From contig JAGZXV010000101.1 of assembly GCA_018378255.1 (NCBI GenBank), positions 1-19,914 on the forward strand: DNA of 19,914 nucleotides. The letters are read 5' to 3'. The notes beneath the pieces were generated by a model. That model made no database searches, was not told the DNA's origin, and saw nothing but the letters and a program-made list of their open reading frames with translations. A program made the position numbers and the translations under genes. Source of the DNA: Clostridiaceae bacterium. Its GTDB lineage: Bacteria; Bacillota; Clostridia; Lachnospirales; Lachnospiraceae. This document shows, piece after piece, positions 8,475-14,845 of this stretch (position 1 is the first letter of the stretch; each line of letters opens with the position of its first letter).

Positions 8475-9494
8475 TTAATGGACAGCTTCCCCCTCATTCG
8501 CCTCTTCAACCGTCACTTCCTCTTCCGGCATCTGTTCCACAAATGCCGCCTGAAGCACCGACTGGGGCCAATTCAAACTGACTTTTACATGTTTATCTTT
8601 CTGTCTGGCCGCCTCTTCCAAAAGCGCCAGCAGTTCTGAAAGCACTTCCCTCGTCAAATAACCGCCGCGCCAGTGGAAAATCAAAGCCTTTCCTTTGCGC
8701 ATCGCCTGTAGCGCCCGTTTGGACACATCCTCCATTTTGGTAAATGACATTTTCTTCTCTTTATAATAGAACCTCGTCCCGTCATCGCAGGAAGGGGCCG
8801 CATAAATCAAAGGTTCATGATCCCTGAAAAATTGTTTGTCCTCCAGGTTGAAATAATCATATCTCACCGTCCCTTCCCGTCCCAGGCTGTTATCAAAGGT
8901 AACATCCAGATGATAATACTTTCCGCCCAGCCTGACAATGTTCCAGGCATGGCGGTATTTGATCTTCTTATCAGGATTCGCATCTGATACTGCGATGACG
9001 CACCAGATTCCCAATTCATCACAAAGGGCCTTCACTGATTTTGCAATCCCTTCACAAACGCCTACGCCCTGGCCCAGCGGCCCTATAATCTCATGGGAAT
9101 AGGGTTTTTTCAATTTATCATAGCGGACATTGGTACAGATAAAATCGTGGATGTACTGCTCCTTATCCCACTCTGTCATCTTCTCCGCCGGGCGGATTAA
9201 TTTTGTAATTCTGGCCTTCATGGCCTTCTGATGCTCTTTAATCTTATTCTTATCAAATAGATATTCCGGTATCATCTCGATATTGGACGAACCCTGATAA
9301 TGACGGTACTGGAAGCCGGATACGTAAAATATACCTGGAAAATCCAGCCGCAGCTGAAAGAATATATCCGATAATTCCCTGCCTTCTAAAAAAGGAACGG
9401 TAAATGTGGTATCCAGTGATAAAAGCCCTGTTTTCATCGCCGCATATGCACTCTGCTGCCGTTTATTCATGTGATTGTAATAATATGGTTCCAT
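8475..9494 (-). CDS. Transglutaminase-like domain protein, cytoplasmic
   Basis: This 339-residue protein has no signal peptide or membrane helix. A transglutaminase/protease-like core shows the expected Cys-His-Asp triad: GVCEGIAKS (Cys147), RHAWNIV (His182) and YHLDVTFDN (Asp197). The N-terminal 100 residues and the C-terminal 120 residues do not match anything I recognise; the C-terminus is acidic and Glu/Val rich. In bacteria such cores are mostly thiol proteases or peptide-modifying enzymes rather than true transglutaminases, so the reaction is unknown. The ATG at 9494 has GGAG six bases upstream. The gene appears to be transcribed alone from a promoter near 9662-9690 and ends at its own terminator. 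A short frameshifted coding remnant precedes it. Confidence 0.85.
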   Translation of the reverse strand: MEPYYYNHMNKRQQSAYAAMKTGLLSLDTTFTVPFLEGRELSDIFFQLRLDFPGIFYVSGFQYRHYQGSSNIEMIPEYLFDKNKIKEHQKAMKARITKLIRPAEKMTEWDKEQYIHDFICTNVRYDKLKKPYSHEIIGPLGQGVGVCEGIAKSVKALCDELGIWCVIAVSDANPDKKIKYRHAWNIVRLGGKYYHLDVTFDNSLGREGTVRYDYFNLEDKQFFRDHEPLIYAAPSCDDGTRFYYKEKKMSFTKMEDVSKRALQAMRKGKALIFHWRGGYLTREVLSELLALLEEAARQKDKHVKVSLNWPQSVLQAAFVEQMPEEEVTVEEANEGEAVH

Positions 9495-9518
9495 AGATTT
9501 CTCCGTAATTTCAGTAAT

Positions 9519-9637
9519 TTATTGTAGTTCTTTCCTCATGGCTCCCGCCAATTTCCCTGCTTCTTCCGATAATTTATAAAATAATCTTTTTTCCGGATAT
9601 ACTGCTAAAGGTATTTAACCGTTATCTTTCCATCCAT
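9519..9637 (-). pseudogene. Tiny frameshifted coding remnant
   Basis: An ATG at 9637 follows a strong GGGGGAGAG ribosome binding site by six bases. The frame reads MDGKITVKYL and then stops at 9605-9607. One frame over, the sequence continues as a clean coding-like stretch (LAVYPEKRLFYKLSEEAG...) to a stop at 9519-9521. One extra T in the TTT run near 9606-9608 would fuse the two into a 39-residue basic, helix-forming protein. I do not recognise the family. It could instead be a 10-residue leader peptide whose downstream similarity to coding sequence is chance. Confidence 0.4.
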
Positions 9638-9661
9638 AGTAATCTCTCCCCCTATTTCTAC

Positions 9662-9690
9662 AGTATAACGAACTCCCCCTCAATCCACAA
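9662..9690 (-). promoter_or_regulatory. Putative promoter of the transglutaminase-like gene
   Basis: On the minus strand TTGTGG (9685-9690) and TATACT (9662-9667) are spaced 17 bp apart. The -35 is weak and the -10 matches five of six consensus bases. Initiation would be near 9655, upstream of the tiny remnant and of the transglutaminase-like gene. Within the 358-bp gap 9495-9852 I see only this promoter, the remnant, an 18/19 match to the hairpin element and the terminator. Confidence 0.45.
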
Positions 9691-9733
9691 GTTATTAATT
9701 CAGGCTACATAGCCCGAACCGCCTCTCGATCCA

Positions 9734-9790
9734 GAAAAAAAGCCCTGCGGCAGCATGAAATTTATCGATTCATGCCAACTGCAGGGGCCT
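9734..9790 (-). terminator. Rho-independent terminator after amidohydrolase
   Basis: On the minus strand an outer stem CCCTGC/GCAGGG and an inner stem GCATGAA/TTCATGC enclose a short loop and are followed by a run of seven to eight T. It lies about 60 bp after the amidohydrolase stop and closes the MFS-amidohydrolase operon. Confidence 0.88.
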
Positions 9791-9852
9791 GTCAGTCCTT
9801 TGCCTTCTGTGTTGTATCAACAGATCATTTATCGTTCCGCCCTGTTAAATGG

Positions 9853-11043
9853 TCAGCGGATCACCTCTCCTTCCTTGATCACATGCAGCGGTTTTTGATA
9901 CATAGCCGTTATATCGGCTGCCGGATCGCCGTCTATCACGATCAGGTCGGCAAACTTTCCGGCAGAAACAGAACCTGTCTTATGATCTATCCCCATCAGC
10001 ACTGCACTGTTGATGGTCGCCTGCTTTAACAGGTCAATATTACTGATGCCAAGCCGTTCTTTTCTGGCCTGCCATTCGATATATGGGTTCGCTTCCATCG
10101 TATATAAAGCCATATCGGTTCCCCATCCGATTAAAATATCATAATTTTCATATGCATTGCGCAGGCAGGCATCCCGTTGTGCGCTGACAGAGGAGAATTT
10201 TTCATAAACAGCTCCGTCCTTTTCTGTCAGTCCCATCGATTCGGGACAACTGCAGGCGATGGTCGGGACAATACCTATATCCTTTCTTCCATCCAGCTTT
10301 TTGCAGGATTCATCCGTAATAAAGCTGGCGTGTTCGATTGTGCGGACGCCCTGGCTGATCATAACCCCAATCGCTTCTGCTCCATGGCAGTGACAGGCGC
10401 AATAAGAGCCTTTACTTTTAGCAATCATGACTGCCTCCGCAATTTCATCTTCCAGCATAATGCGTTTTCCGGGCAGGCTGTCATCCACCATCATGGAGCC
10501 GGTTCCATATAATTTCAAAAAATCGGCGCCGTGGTTAAACTGGTTTCTCGCCTCTTTCCTTACATCATCTTTTGTGCTGTAAAATGCGCAGAAATATCCG
10601 TAAGAATCAAAACCTGCAGTGACCGGAACGATGGTCACTCCTGAACCATAGATTCTGGGACCTTTCATAATGCCTTCGTTAATCGCATTCCTGGTCGCAA
10701 GGCCGCTGAAATGAAGTTCGTCTCCCACATCGCGGATCGTTGTATAACCATTATCCAGAAAAAATCTGGCGTAGCTGTAGCAGTCAAATGCCCATTGGGC
10801 AGGCACTGTTATACGATCCCTGTCACCATCTGTACCCTTTCCCATAAACAGATGCACATGGGCGTCAATCAGCCCGGGTAGAAGCGTGGCGCCATAAAGA
10901 TCCATGATCTCATGCTCTCCTTTGACTGGAGTACCACAGGGCAAAACCGCCTGGATTCTGCTGCCCTCAATAACCACATCTGCCATCTCCGGCGCGCCCG
11001 GTTCACACAATTCTGCAATCAGTTTGCAATTCTTTAAAATCAT
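9853..11043 (-). CDS. Metal-dependent amidohydrolase (prolidase/imidazolonepropionase-like)
   Basis: This 396-residue cytoplasmic enzyme belongs to the amidohydrolase superfamily. Metal-site motifs appear in order: DAHVHL (His62, His64), FLKLYGTG (Lys177, the position that is carboxylated in related binuclear enzymes), CHCHG (His218/His220), IEHAS (His238) and GTDM (Asp310). The C-terminal strand GKFADLIVIDGDP is the usual returning beta-sandwich. Family relatives hydrolyse Xaa-Pro dipeptides, N-acyl amino acids or similar amides, so the substrate is not fixed by sequence. The ATG at 11043 follows GAGGAGG. The gene is downstream of an MFS transporter and both appear to be under the TetR-family regulator, suggesting uptake followed by hydrolysis of one small molecule. 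A 158-nt hairpin element separates it from the transporter gene. Confidence 0.9.
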   Translation of the reverse strand: MILKNCKLIAELCEPGAPEMADVVIEGSRIQAVLPCGTPVKGEHEIMDLYGATLLPGLIDAHVHLFMGKGTDGDRDRITVPAQWAFDCYSYARFFLDNGYTTIRDVGDELHFSGLATRNAINEGIMKGPRIYGSGVTIVPVTAGFDSYGYFCAFYSTKDDVRKEARNQFNHGADFLKLYGTGSMMVDDSLPGKRIMLEDEIAEAVMIAKSKGSYCACHCHGAEAIGVMISQGVRTIEHASFITDESCKKLDGRKDIGIVPTIACSCPESMGLTEKDGAVYEKFSSVSAQRDACLRNAYENYDILIGWGTDMALYTMEANPYIEWQARKERLGISNIDLLKQATINSAVLMGIDHKTGSVSAGKFADLIVIDGDPAADITAMYQKPLHVIKEGEVIR

Positions 11044-11071
11044 TCCTTCATCCTCCTCTTTATTTTACCAG

Positions 11072-11229
11072 AGTGTGTTTGATAATTACTTTCTGTCAGA
11101 TGTGCGTCACAATTTGTGGGAAATTTGTCCCAAATGAAGGACACATAGCGGGCTATGTAACCTGAATCCGGGGCAAATATACCGCAAAATGGGACGTGCA
11201 GATGGCGGAAATGAATTATCAAACACACT
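11072..11229 (+). repeat. 158-nt end-to-end hairpin element (MITE-like or structured RNA)
   Basis: The stretch is one long imperfect palindrome. The terminal 16 bp (AGTGTGTTTGATAATT) are perfectly inverted. Pairing position i with 22301-i gives 58 Watson-Crick pairs and 6 G-T pairs out of 79 read as plus-strand RNA, with mismatches only as small symmetric internal loops and a terminal ACATAG/CTATGT stem. Read as minus-strand RNA it has 58 plus 3 wobble pairs. No target-site duplication is evident. It sits between the MFS stop and the amidohydrolase ribosome binding site, so it is also in the operon mRNA. The strand given reflects the better-pairing strand and is tentative. Confidence 0.75.
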
Positions 11230-11240
11230 TTTGTATATAC

Positions 11241-12482
11241 TCACTTTCCTGTCTTCTGTTTTTTCAGCTCCATTTTCAATAAATACGAACCGAACATGAA
11301 AATGGACAGCCCGACTACCGCAACACCAAATACATAATAATAGGCATTACCTCCCATGGTGTCCATCCATCTGCCAATCATGGACGGCAGGAACCAGTCT
11401 GAGCAGTATCCTATGAAAATGGACATTCCGATTGCAGTCCCCAGATAATTAGACGGTACGGCCAGCTCTGCAAACGGTACAGAACACAGGTTATTACCCA
11501 TCCGGTAGGAAAATGTAAAGACCAGGGAAACGGCCACCGCAGCGAATGTCCAGACTGCGCTTTTAGGGATGAACATAAAAACGATGACCAGAACCAGAGT
11601 GGGCAGAGCTGTGGAAACAACCATCCTGGGGGTATTATCAATCCTGTCACGGAGAACCCCACCCACAGGAGATGCCACAATTTTAATTCCATATCGGAGC
11701 AGGATGCCGTAGATGGAAGCCAGGGATGCAGACATCGCATACATGTTCACCATATATGGATTTACATAATTAAACGCTGTGGATGTTATGTAAACGCCAA
11801 AACTCATAATCGCAACGATCCACATAGCAGGCATCTTTGCCACCGTCACATAATTCTTCAGCTTAACAGGTTCACCCGTATCTGTTAAATACTTACTGGA
11901 TAATTCATCGTACTTAAATGTAATGAGAAAGCCAATACCTGAAATCAGATAAATGGTTCCAAATACCAGCAGAAGTATTCTCATTCCGGCAGGCGTAGAA
12001 AGGCGCTCTCCTAATAATGCCGCCATACCGACCATCAGCCCCAATGACATAATGCCGTCAATCCCCTGGTACACTCCACGGATCGTTCCCTGCTCACCAG
12101 CATCCCCAAGCATACGCAGAACCTTTTCCATGGCAGACCAGAATAATAATCCCAGTGTAATCGACATACAGAAAAACAATCCCAAAAGGACCGGATAACT
12201 CGGTATTGTGGCCATAATAAATACCACCGCAGAAGTGCTGAACACTGAAATCAGCATAAGCTTTTTGGAATTGAACTTATCAGCAACCCACCCGCTGATC
12301 AGGTATCCCGGAACCGCGAGGCTTGCATACGCAGCAGTCAGATTCCCCATCTGTGCATTAGTCAAACCGAATACCGTTTGAAATGCAGAGTAAAACATAA
12401 CCGGGAAAAAAATAATATTTCCTACATTAGCCGCCAGGGAAAAAAATATCAGCGGCCAGATTCTGTTGCCTAGCTTTTTCAT
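11241..12482 (-). CDS. MFS transporter
   Basis: This 413-residue polytopic membrane protein has about twelve hydrophobic segments. The loop 2-3 motif A of the major facilitator superfamily reads GWVADKFNSKKLM (64-76). A central cytoplasmic loop falls near residues 190-215 (TFKYDELSSKYLTDTGE). The overall look is that of anion/organic-acid or drug-type MFS carriers; substrate and direction are not readable from sequence. The ATG follows AGGAGG by a short spacer. It is the first gene after a strong promoter (TTGACA, 16 bp, TAAACT) with a palindromic operator directly downstream, and the amidohydrolase gene follows. This pattern suits an importer for the amidohydrolase substrate, although efflux cannot be excluded. 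Confidence 0.9.
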   Translation of the reverse strand: MKKLGNRIWPLIFFSLAANVGNIIFFPVMFYSAFQTVFGLTNAQMGNLTAAYASLAVPGYLISGWVADKFNSKKLMLISVFSTSAVVFIMATIPSYPVLLGLFFCMSITLGLLFWSAMEKVLRMLGDAGEQGTIRGVYQGIDGIMSLGLMVGMAALLGERLSTPAGMRILLLVFGTIYLISGIGFLITFKYDELSSKYLTDTGEPVKLKNYVTVAKMPAMWIVAIMSFGVYITSTAFNYVNPYMVNMYAMSASLASIYGILLRYGIKIVASPVGGVLRDRIDNTPRMVVSTALPTLVLVIVFMFIPKSAVWTFAAVAVSLVFTFSYRMGNNLCSVPFAELAVPSNYLGTAIGMSIFIGYCSDWFLPSMIGRWMDTMGGNAYYYVFGVAVVGLSIFMFGSYLLKMELKKQKTGK

Positions 12483-12519
12483 TACAAACCTCCTGTTTTA
12501 AAGTGCATTCAATTATTTT

Positions 12520-12537
12520 TATTAAGCATGCTTAATA
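12520..12537. promoter_or_regulatory. TetR-type operator O1 (MFS promoter)
   Basis: TATTAAGCATGCTTAATA is a perfect 18-nt palindrome. It lies immediately downstream of the -10 of the MFS promoter and 38 bp before the MFS start, so bound repressor would block initiation. Its 14-nt core recurs with one change at 13452-13465 upstream of tetR. Confidence 0.82.
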
Positions 12538-12539
12538 TT

Positions 12540-12567
12540 AGTTTAAAGGAATAACCTGAATTGTCAA
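12540..12567 (-). promoter_or_regulatory. Promoter of MFS-amidohydrolase operon
   Basis: On the minus strand a perfect -35 TTGACA (12562-12567) and -10 TAAACT (12540-12545) are separated by 16 bp. Operator O1 overlaps the expected start site. Confidence 0.75.
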
Positions 12568-12623
12568 GAGATATTTTATATTTTTTCTCCAAAATCCAGG
12601 CTATGCTTAAATTATATATTTGA

Positions 12624-13343
12624 TTACGCTTCGTCTTTTAATGCATCCGGATAATATTTTTCCAAAAACGCTTTGCTGTTCTGGATCACGCGGTAAATCA
12701 CCTTATCGCTCAATCCCAGATTATAAAAATAATTTGAAGTGGTAATATCCATGACCACCTCCCTGCTGATCTGGTTAGGGTGTTCATGTCTGTGAAGCAA
12801 AAGCTCCCTGGTGCTGCCGCGGCAGGCGATCAGATAGATTTCATTCTGCCTCTCGCTCACATCCAGATTATATTCATCGAGAAATTCACGAACCAATCTG
12901 TGATATGTTTTTCCATTTTCCCAGAACTGCCCGGGCGTATTTTTATTGTAACTATAATAAAACCTTGCAAAATCCGGATTTTTGTCTATTATAAGCCACT
13001 CCAGAAATACTACCGTATAGAACCGTTCCGCACTGTCCAGTTCACTCATAGCAGACATGTCCATCTTTTGAATCTCTTCTTCCAGATACTGCCCGGTAAT
13101 CTGAGCCGCCAGACGGTCCTTGGATTCAAAATAGTAAGCAATCAATCCGGATGTCACCTTGGCCCGGTCTGCGATCTGCCGGAATGTAACTTTATTATAT
13201 TCCTTTTCCATAAAACATTCTCTGGCAACACTCAGTATCGTCTGTGCCGCCGGCGTATTGATATTGAGTTGTTTGACGTTTTCTATCTCTTCATACCGTT
13301 TAAACCGCATCTGTACCCTCATCTTTCCTAAACCGGACCGCAT
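12624..13343 (-). CDS. TetR/AcrR-family transcriptional regulator
   Basis: This is a repressor-type protein of up to 239 residues. The N-terminal DNA-binding domain is clear: ARECFMEKEYNKVTFRQIAD leads into the helix-turn-helix VTFRQIADRAKVTSGLIAYY (52-71). The remaining 150 residues are the variable ligand-binding and dimer domain. The exact start is uncertain: ATGs at 13343, 13322 and 13310 are all in frame. The first is about 20 nt from the predicted transcription start, and the third is preceded by an AGGAAAGATGAGGG stretch. Matching palindromes lie upstream of this gene and at the promoter of the neighbouring MFS gene, so it probably represses both and is released by the transported compound or its product (inference). 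Confidence 0.9.
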   Translation of the reverse strand: MRSGLGKMRVQMRFKRYEEIENVKQLNINTPAAQTILSVARECFMEKEYNKVTFRQIADRAKVTSGLIAYYFESKDRLAAQITGQYLEEEIQKMDMSAMSELDSAERFYTVVFLEWLIIDKNPDFARFYYSYNKNTPGQFWENGKTYHRLVREFLDEYNLDVSERQNEIYLIACRGSTRELLLHRHEHPNQISREVVMDITTSNYFYNLGLSDKVIYRVIQNSKAFLEKYYPDALKDEA

Positions 13344-13371
13344 TTATACCCGATCAGATTCAATCAATTAA

Positions 13372-13400
13372 ATTATAAATGTCTCCGGACATAAAATCAA
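13372..13400 (-). promoter_or_regulatory. Promoter of tetR
   Basis: On the minus strand TTGATT (13395-13400) and a perfect TATAAT (13372-13377) are spaced 17 bp apart. The spacer contains a short inverted repeat ATGTC-TCCG-GACAT (plus strand, 13379-13392) that could be an extra protein site. Confidence 0.72.
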
Positions 13401-13451
13401 TAGAAAATCCCTTTTTTATTATTTTCAGTCAAAAATTATAACCTTTTTATA

Positions 13452-13465
13452 TTAAGCGTGCTTAA
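13452..13465. promoter_or_regulatory. TetR-type operator O2 (upstream of tetR)
   Basis: TTAAGCGTGCTTAA matches the core of O1 at 13 of 14 positions. It lies about 50 bp upstream of the predicted tetR -35, and close to a second TATAAT on the minus strand (13435-13440) that has no good -35 of its own. It suggests autoregulation. Confidence 0.72.
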
Positions 13466-13554
13466 CAAAAACAACAAATCTTTCGAGGATCATGAATCTT
13501 ATAAACACTTGTCCACATCAATCCTAAATAATTATATCAAACACATATTGATTC

Positions 13555-13584
13555 TTGGCAGGCACAGTTCAGACAAGCTATAAT
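13555..13584 (+). promoter_or_regulatory. Possible plus-strand promoter
   Basis: TTGGCA (13555-13560) and TATAAT (13579-13584) are spaced 18 bp apart. The only gene it could serve is the broken LysR gene beginning about 170 bp downstream. In the rest of 13466-13748 I see no supported gene. Confidence 0.4.
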
Positions 13585-13748
13585 AAAATCAGACAGATTG
13601 GAAAATGATTAACTGCATCAGTACTATACAAGCAGAACAAATATAGGGTTTCCGGTCTGCAAGAATGGAGAATATGACAAAATCAGATTAAAACATTTCT
13701 CCCCCAAAAAGGATATTTATTGGATATTTTTTGAAATGAGAGCGTAAG

Positions 13749-14130
13749 GAAAGTATCAGTTCGGATATTCGGGTATTACGTTATTTTCTGGCTGTTACAA
13801 GAGAGGAAAGCATATCCGGAGCCGAAAAAGCGCTCCATATGCCCCAGCCTGCCCTGCCGCGGCAGCTTATGGATATGGAAGAAGAGACGGGAAAGAAACT
13901 GTTACTACGGGGAAACCGTAGAATCACTCTGACTGAAGAAGGAATGCTTTTACGCAAGAGGGCTGCTGAAATTGTTGATCTGGCAGAAAAAACAGAGGCG
14001 GAACCGACCTTCAAAAAATCTGGTCCCATACCCACCATCATTTATTCAGAGTTAACGCCAATGATGTAACAGTACGTCTGGATAAAAGACCTTTGGATTT
14101 CGGAATCCTCACAGAACCGGCTGGCTTCCG
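13749..14130 (+). pseudogene. LysR-family regulator remnant
   Basis: The stretch from 13764 reads as a typical LysR N-terminus (IRVLRYFLAVTREESIS, then HMPQPALPRQLMDMEEETG, then RRITLTEEGMLLRKRA), about 80 residues containing the winged helix-turn-helix. No ATG, GTG or TTG exists in frame between the upstream stop at 13737 and this domain, although AAGGAAAG lies where a ribosome binding site should be. After the linker the frame ends at about 14069. A different frame then continues with the effector-domain phrase NANDVTVRLDKRPLDFGIL up to about 14125. Thus the start codon is lost, the linker and part of the effector domain are deleted, and there is a frameshift. A full LysR protein has about 290-300 residues. 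Confidence 0.82.
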
Positions 14131-14164
14131 GCCGCTGGTTCCCAGGCTGGAAGCCCTGCCTGGA

Positions 14165-14710
14165 TATCGTATTCCCTTAGGACAATGGCTGATACAATAA
14201 CGGCAGGCGGTACAGGGCAACGCCTGGAACTGACTGGAGAAAGCGGAATGCCCAGGCAGCTATGCTCTCGTCGGGACGCAGTTCATTTAACCGTACTTCA
14301 TCATCCGGGGCAAGAGACGCCAGTTCCCCTCCCTCAGGGGGTGGGCAGAGAATCCCAGATGGCGGATCCGTCCATTTTCTTTCTGTTTTAGCAGATATGG
14401 TAAAATACCGTATTTCTCATCCAGATAAGCGTCAATATTCATTTCACAGACATTATGGAACAGATAAAAGTCAAAATATTCCACCCCACATTTTTCAAGC
14501 TGTTTTTCAAATATAGTTTCCACTTTATCCATATTGCCAAGGTCGTATCCGGGAAACTTAGTGGCCAGGCAGAAGCTTTCTCTGGGATGGCGTGCAAGGG
14601 GCTTTGCCGAGCACAATTTCCGAATTCCCTCCGTGATATCCCCATGCAGTATCATAATAGTTAATACCGTTTTCCATAGCACAATCCACCATACAAAATG
14701 CTGTTAACGG
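14165..14710 (-). pseudogene. Aldo/keto reductase remnant (4Fe-4S type)
   Basis: Fragments of a roughly 370-residue aldo/keto reductase appear in order on the minus strand. ENGINYYDTAWGYHGG (about 14675) is followed by a frameshift at a GGGG run (14598-14601 on the plus strand). Next come SFCLATKFPGYDLGNMDK, CGVEYFDFYLFHNVCEMN and NGRIRHLGFSAHP. In yet another frame, LRPDESIAAWAFRFLQSVPG leads to the C-terminal iron-sulfur motif PCTACRYCISHCPKG at about 14175-14220. The N-terminal strand, the middle of the barrel and the stretch before the Fe-S motif are deleted. It meets the LysR remnant tail to tail. The gene is certainly inactive. Confidence 0.87.
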
Positions 14711-14845
14711 GGGCTAAAGAGGAAATGGAATCTGATCCCATCTTCTTTCCTCCTCAGCCCACGCCTCAGTTTTACTCTCTTCGCGGCTTTATTTTCTTAT
14801 TTTCCAATTTTCCAGCCGCCCTGAACTGTTACATTTGAATTAAAA

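Noticed and set aside
11040..11228. A 62-codon minus-strand frame between the MFS and amidohydrolase genes
   Set aside because: It lies almost entirely within the 158-nt hairpin element, has no ribosome binding site, and its composition follows the palindrome.
13605..13745. A plus-strand frame ending in FFEMRA before the LysR remnant
   Set aside because: It has no start codon or ribosome binding site and resembles no family I recognise; the -10-like sequences nearby suggest ordinary AT-rich spacer.
13839..14069. A 76-codon plus-strand frame as an independent small gene
   Set aside because: It is an internal piece of the LysR DNA-binding domain, with coding similarity extending upstream of its ATG, so it belongs to the pseudogene.
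14038..14220. A 60-codon minus-strand frame with a CxxCxxC...CP motif as a small ferredoxin
   Set aside because: The motif PCTACRYCISHCPKG is the C-terminal iron-sulfur site of the broken aldo/keto reductase, and the rest of the frame is antisense to the LysR remnant.
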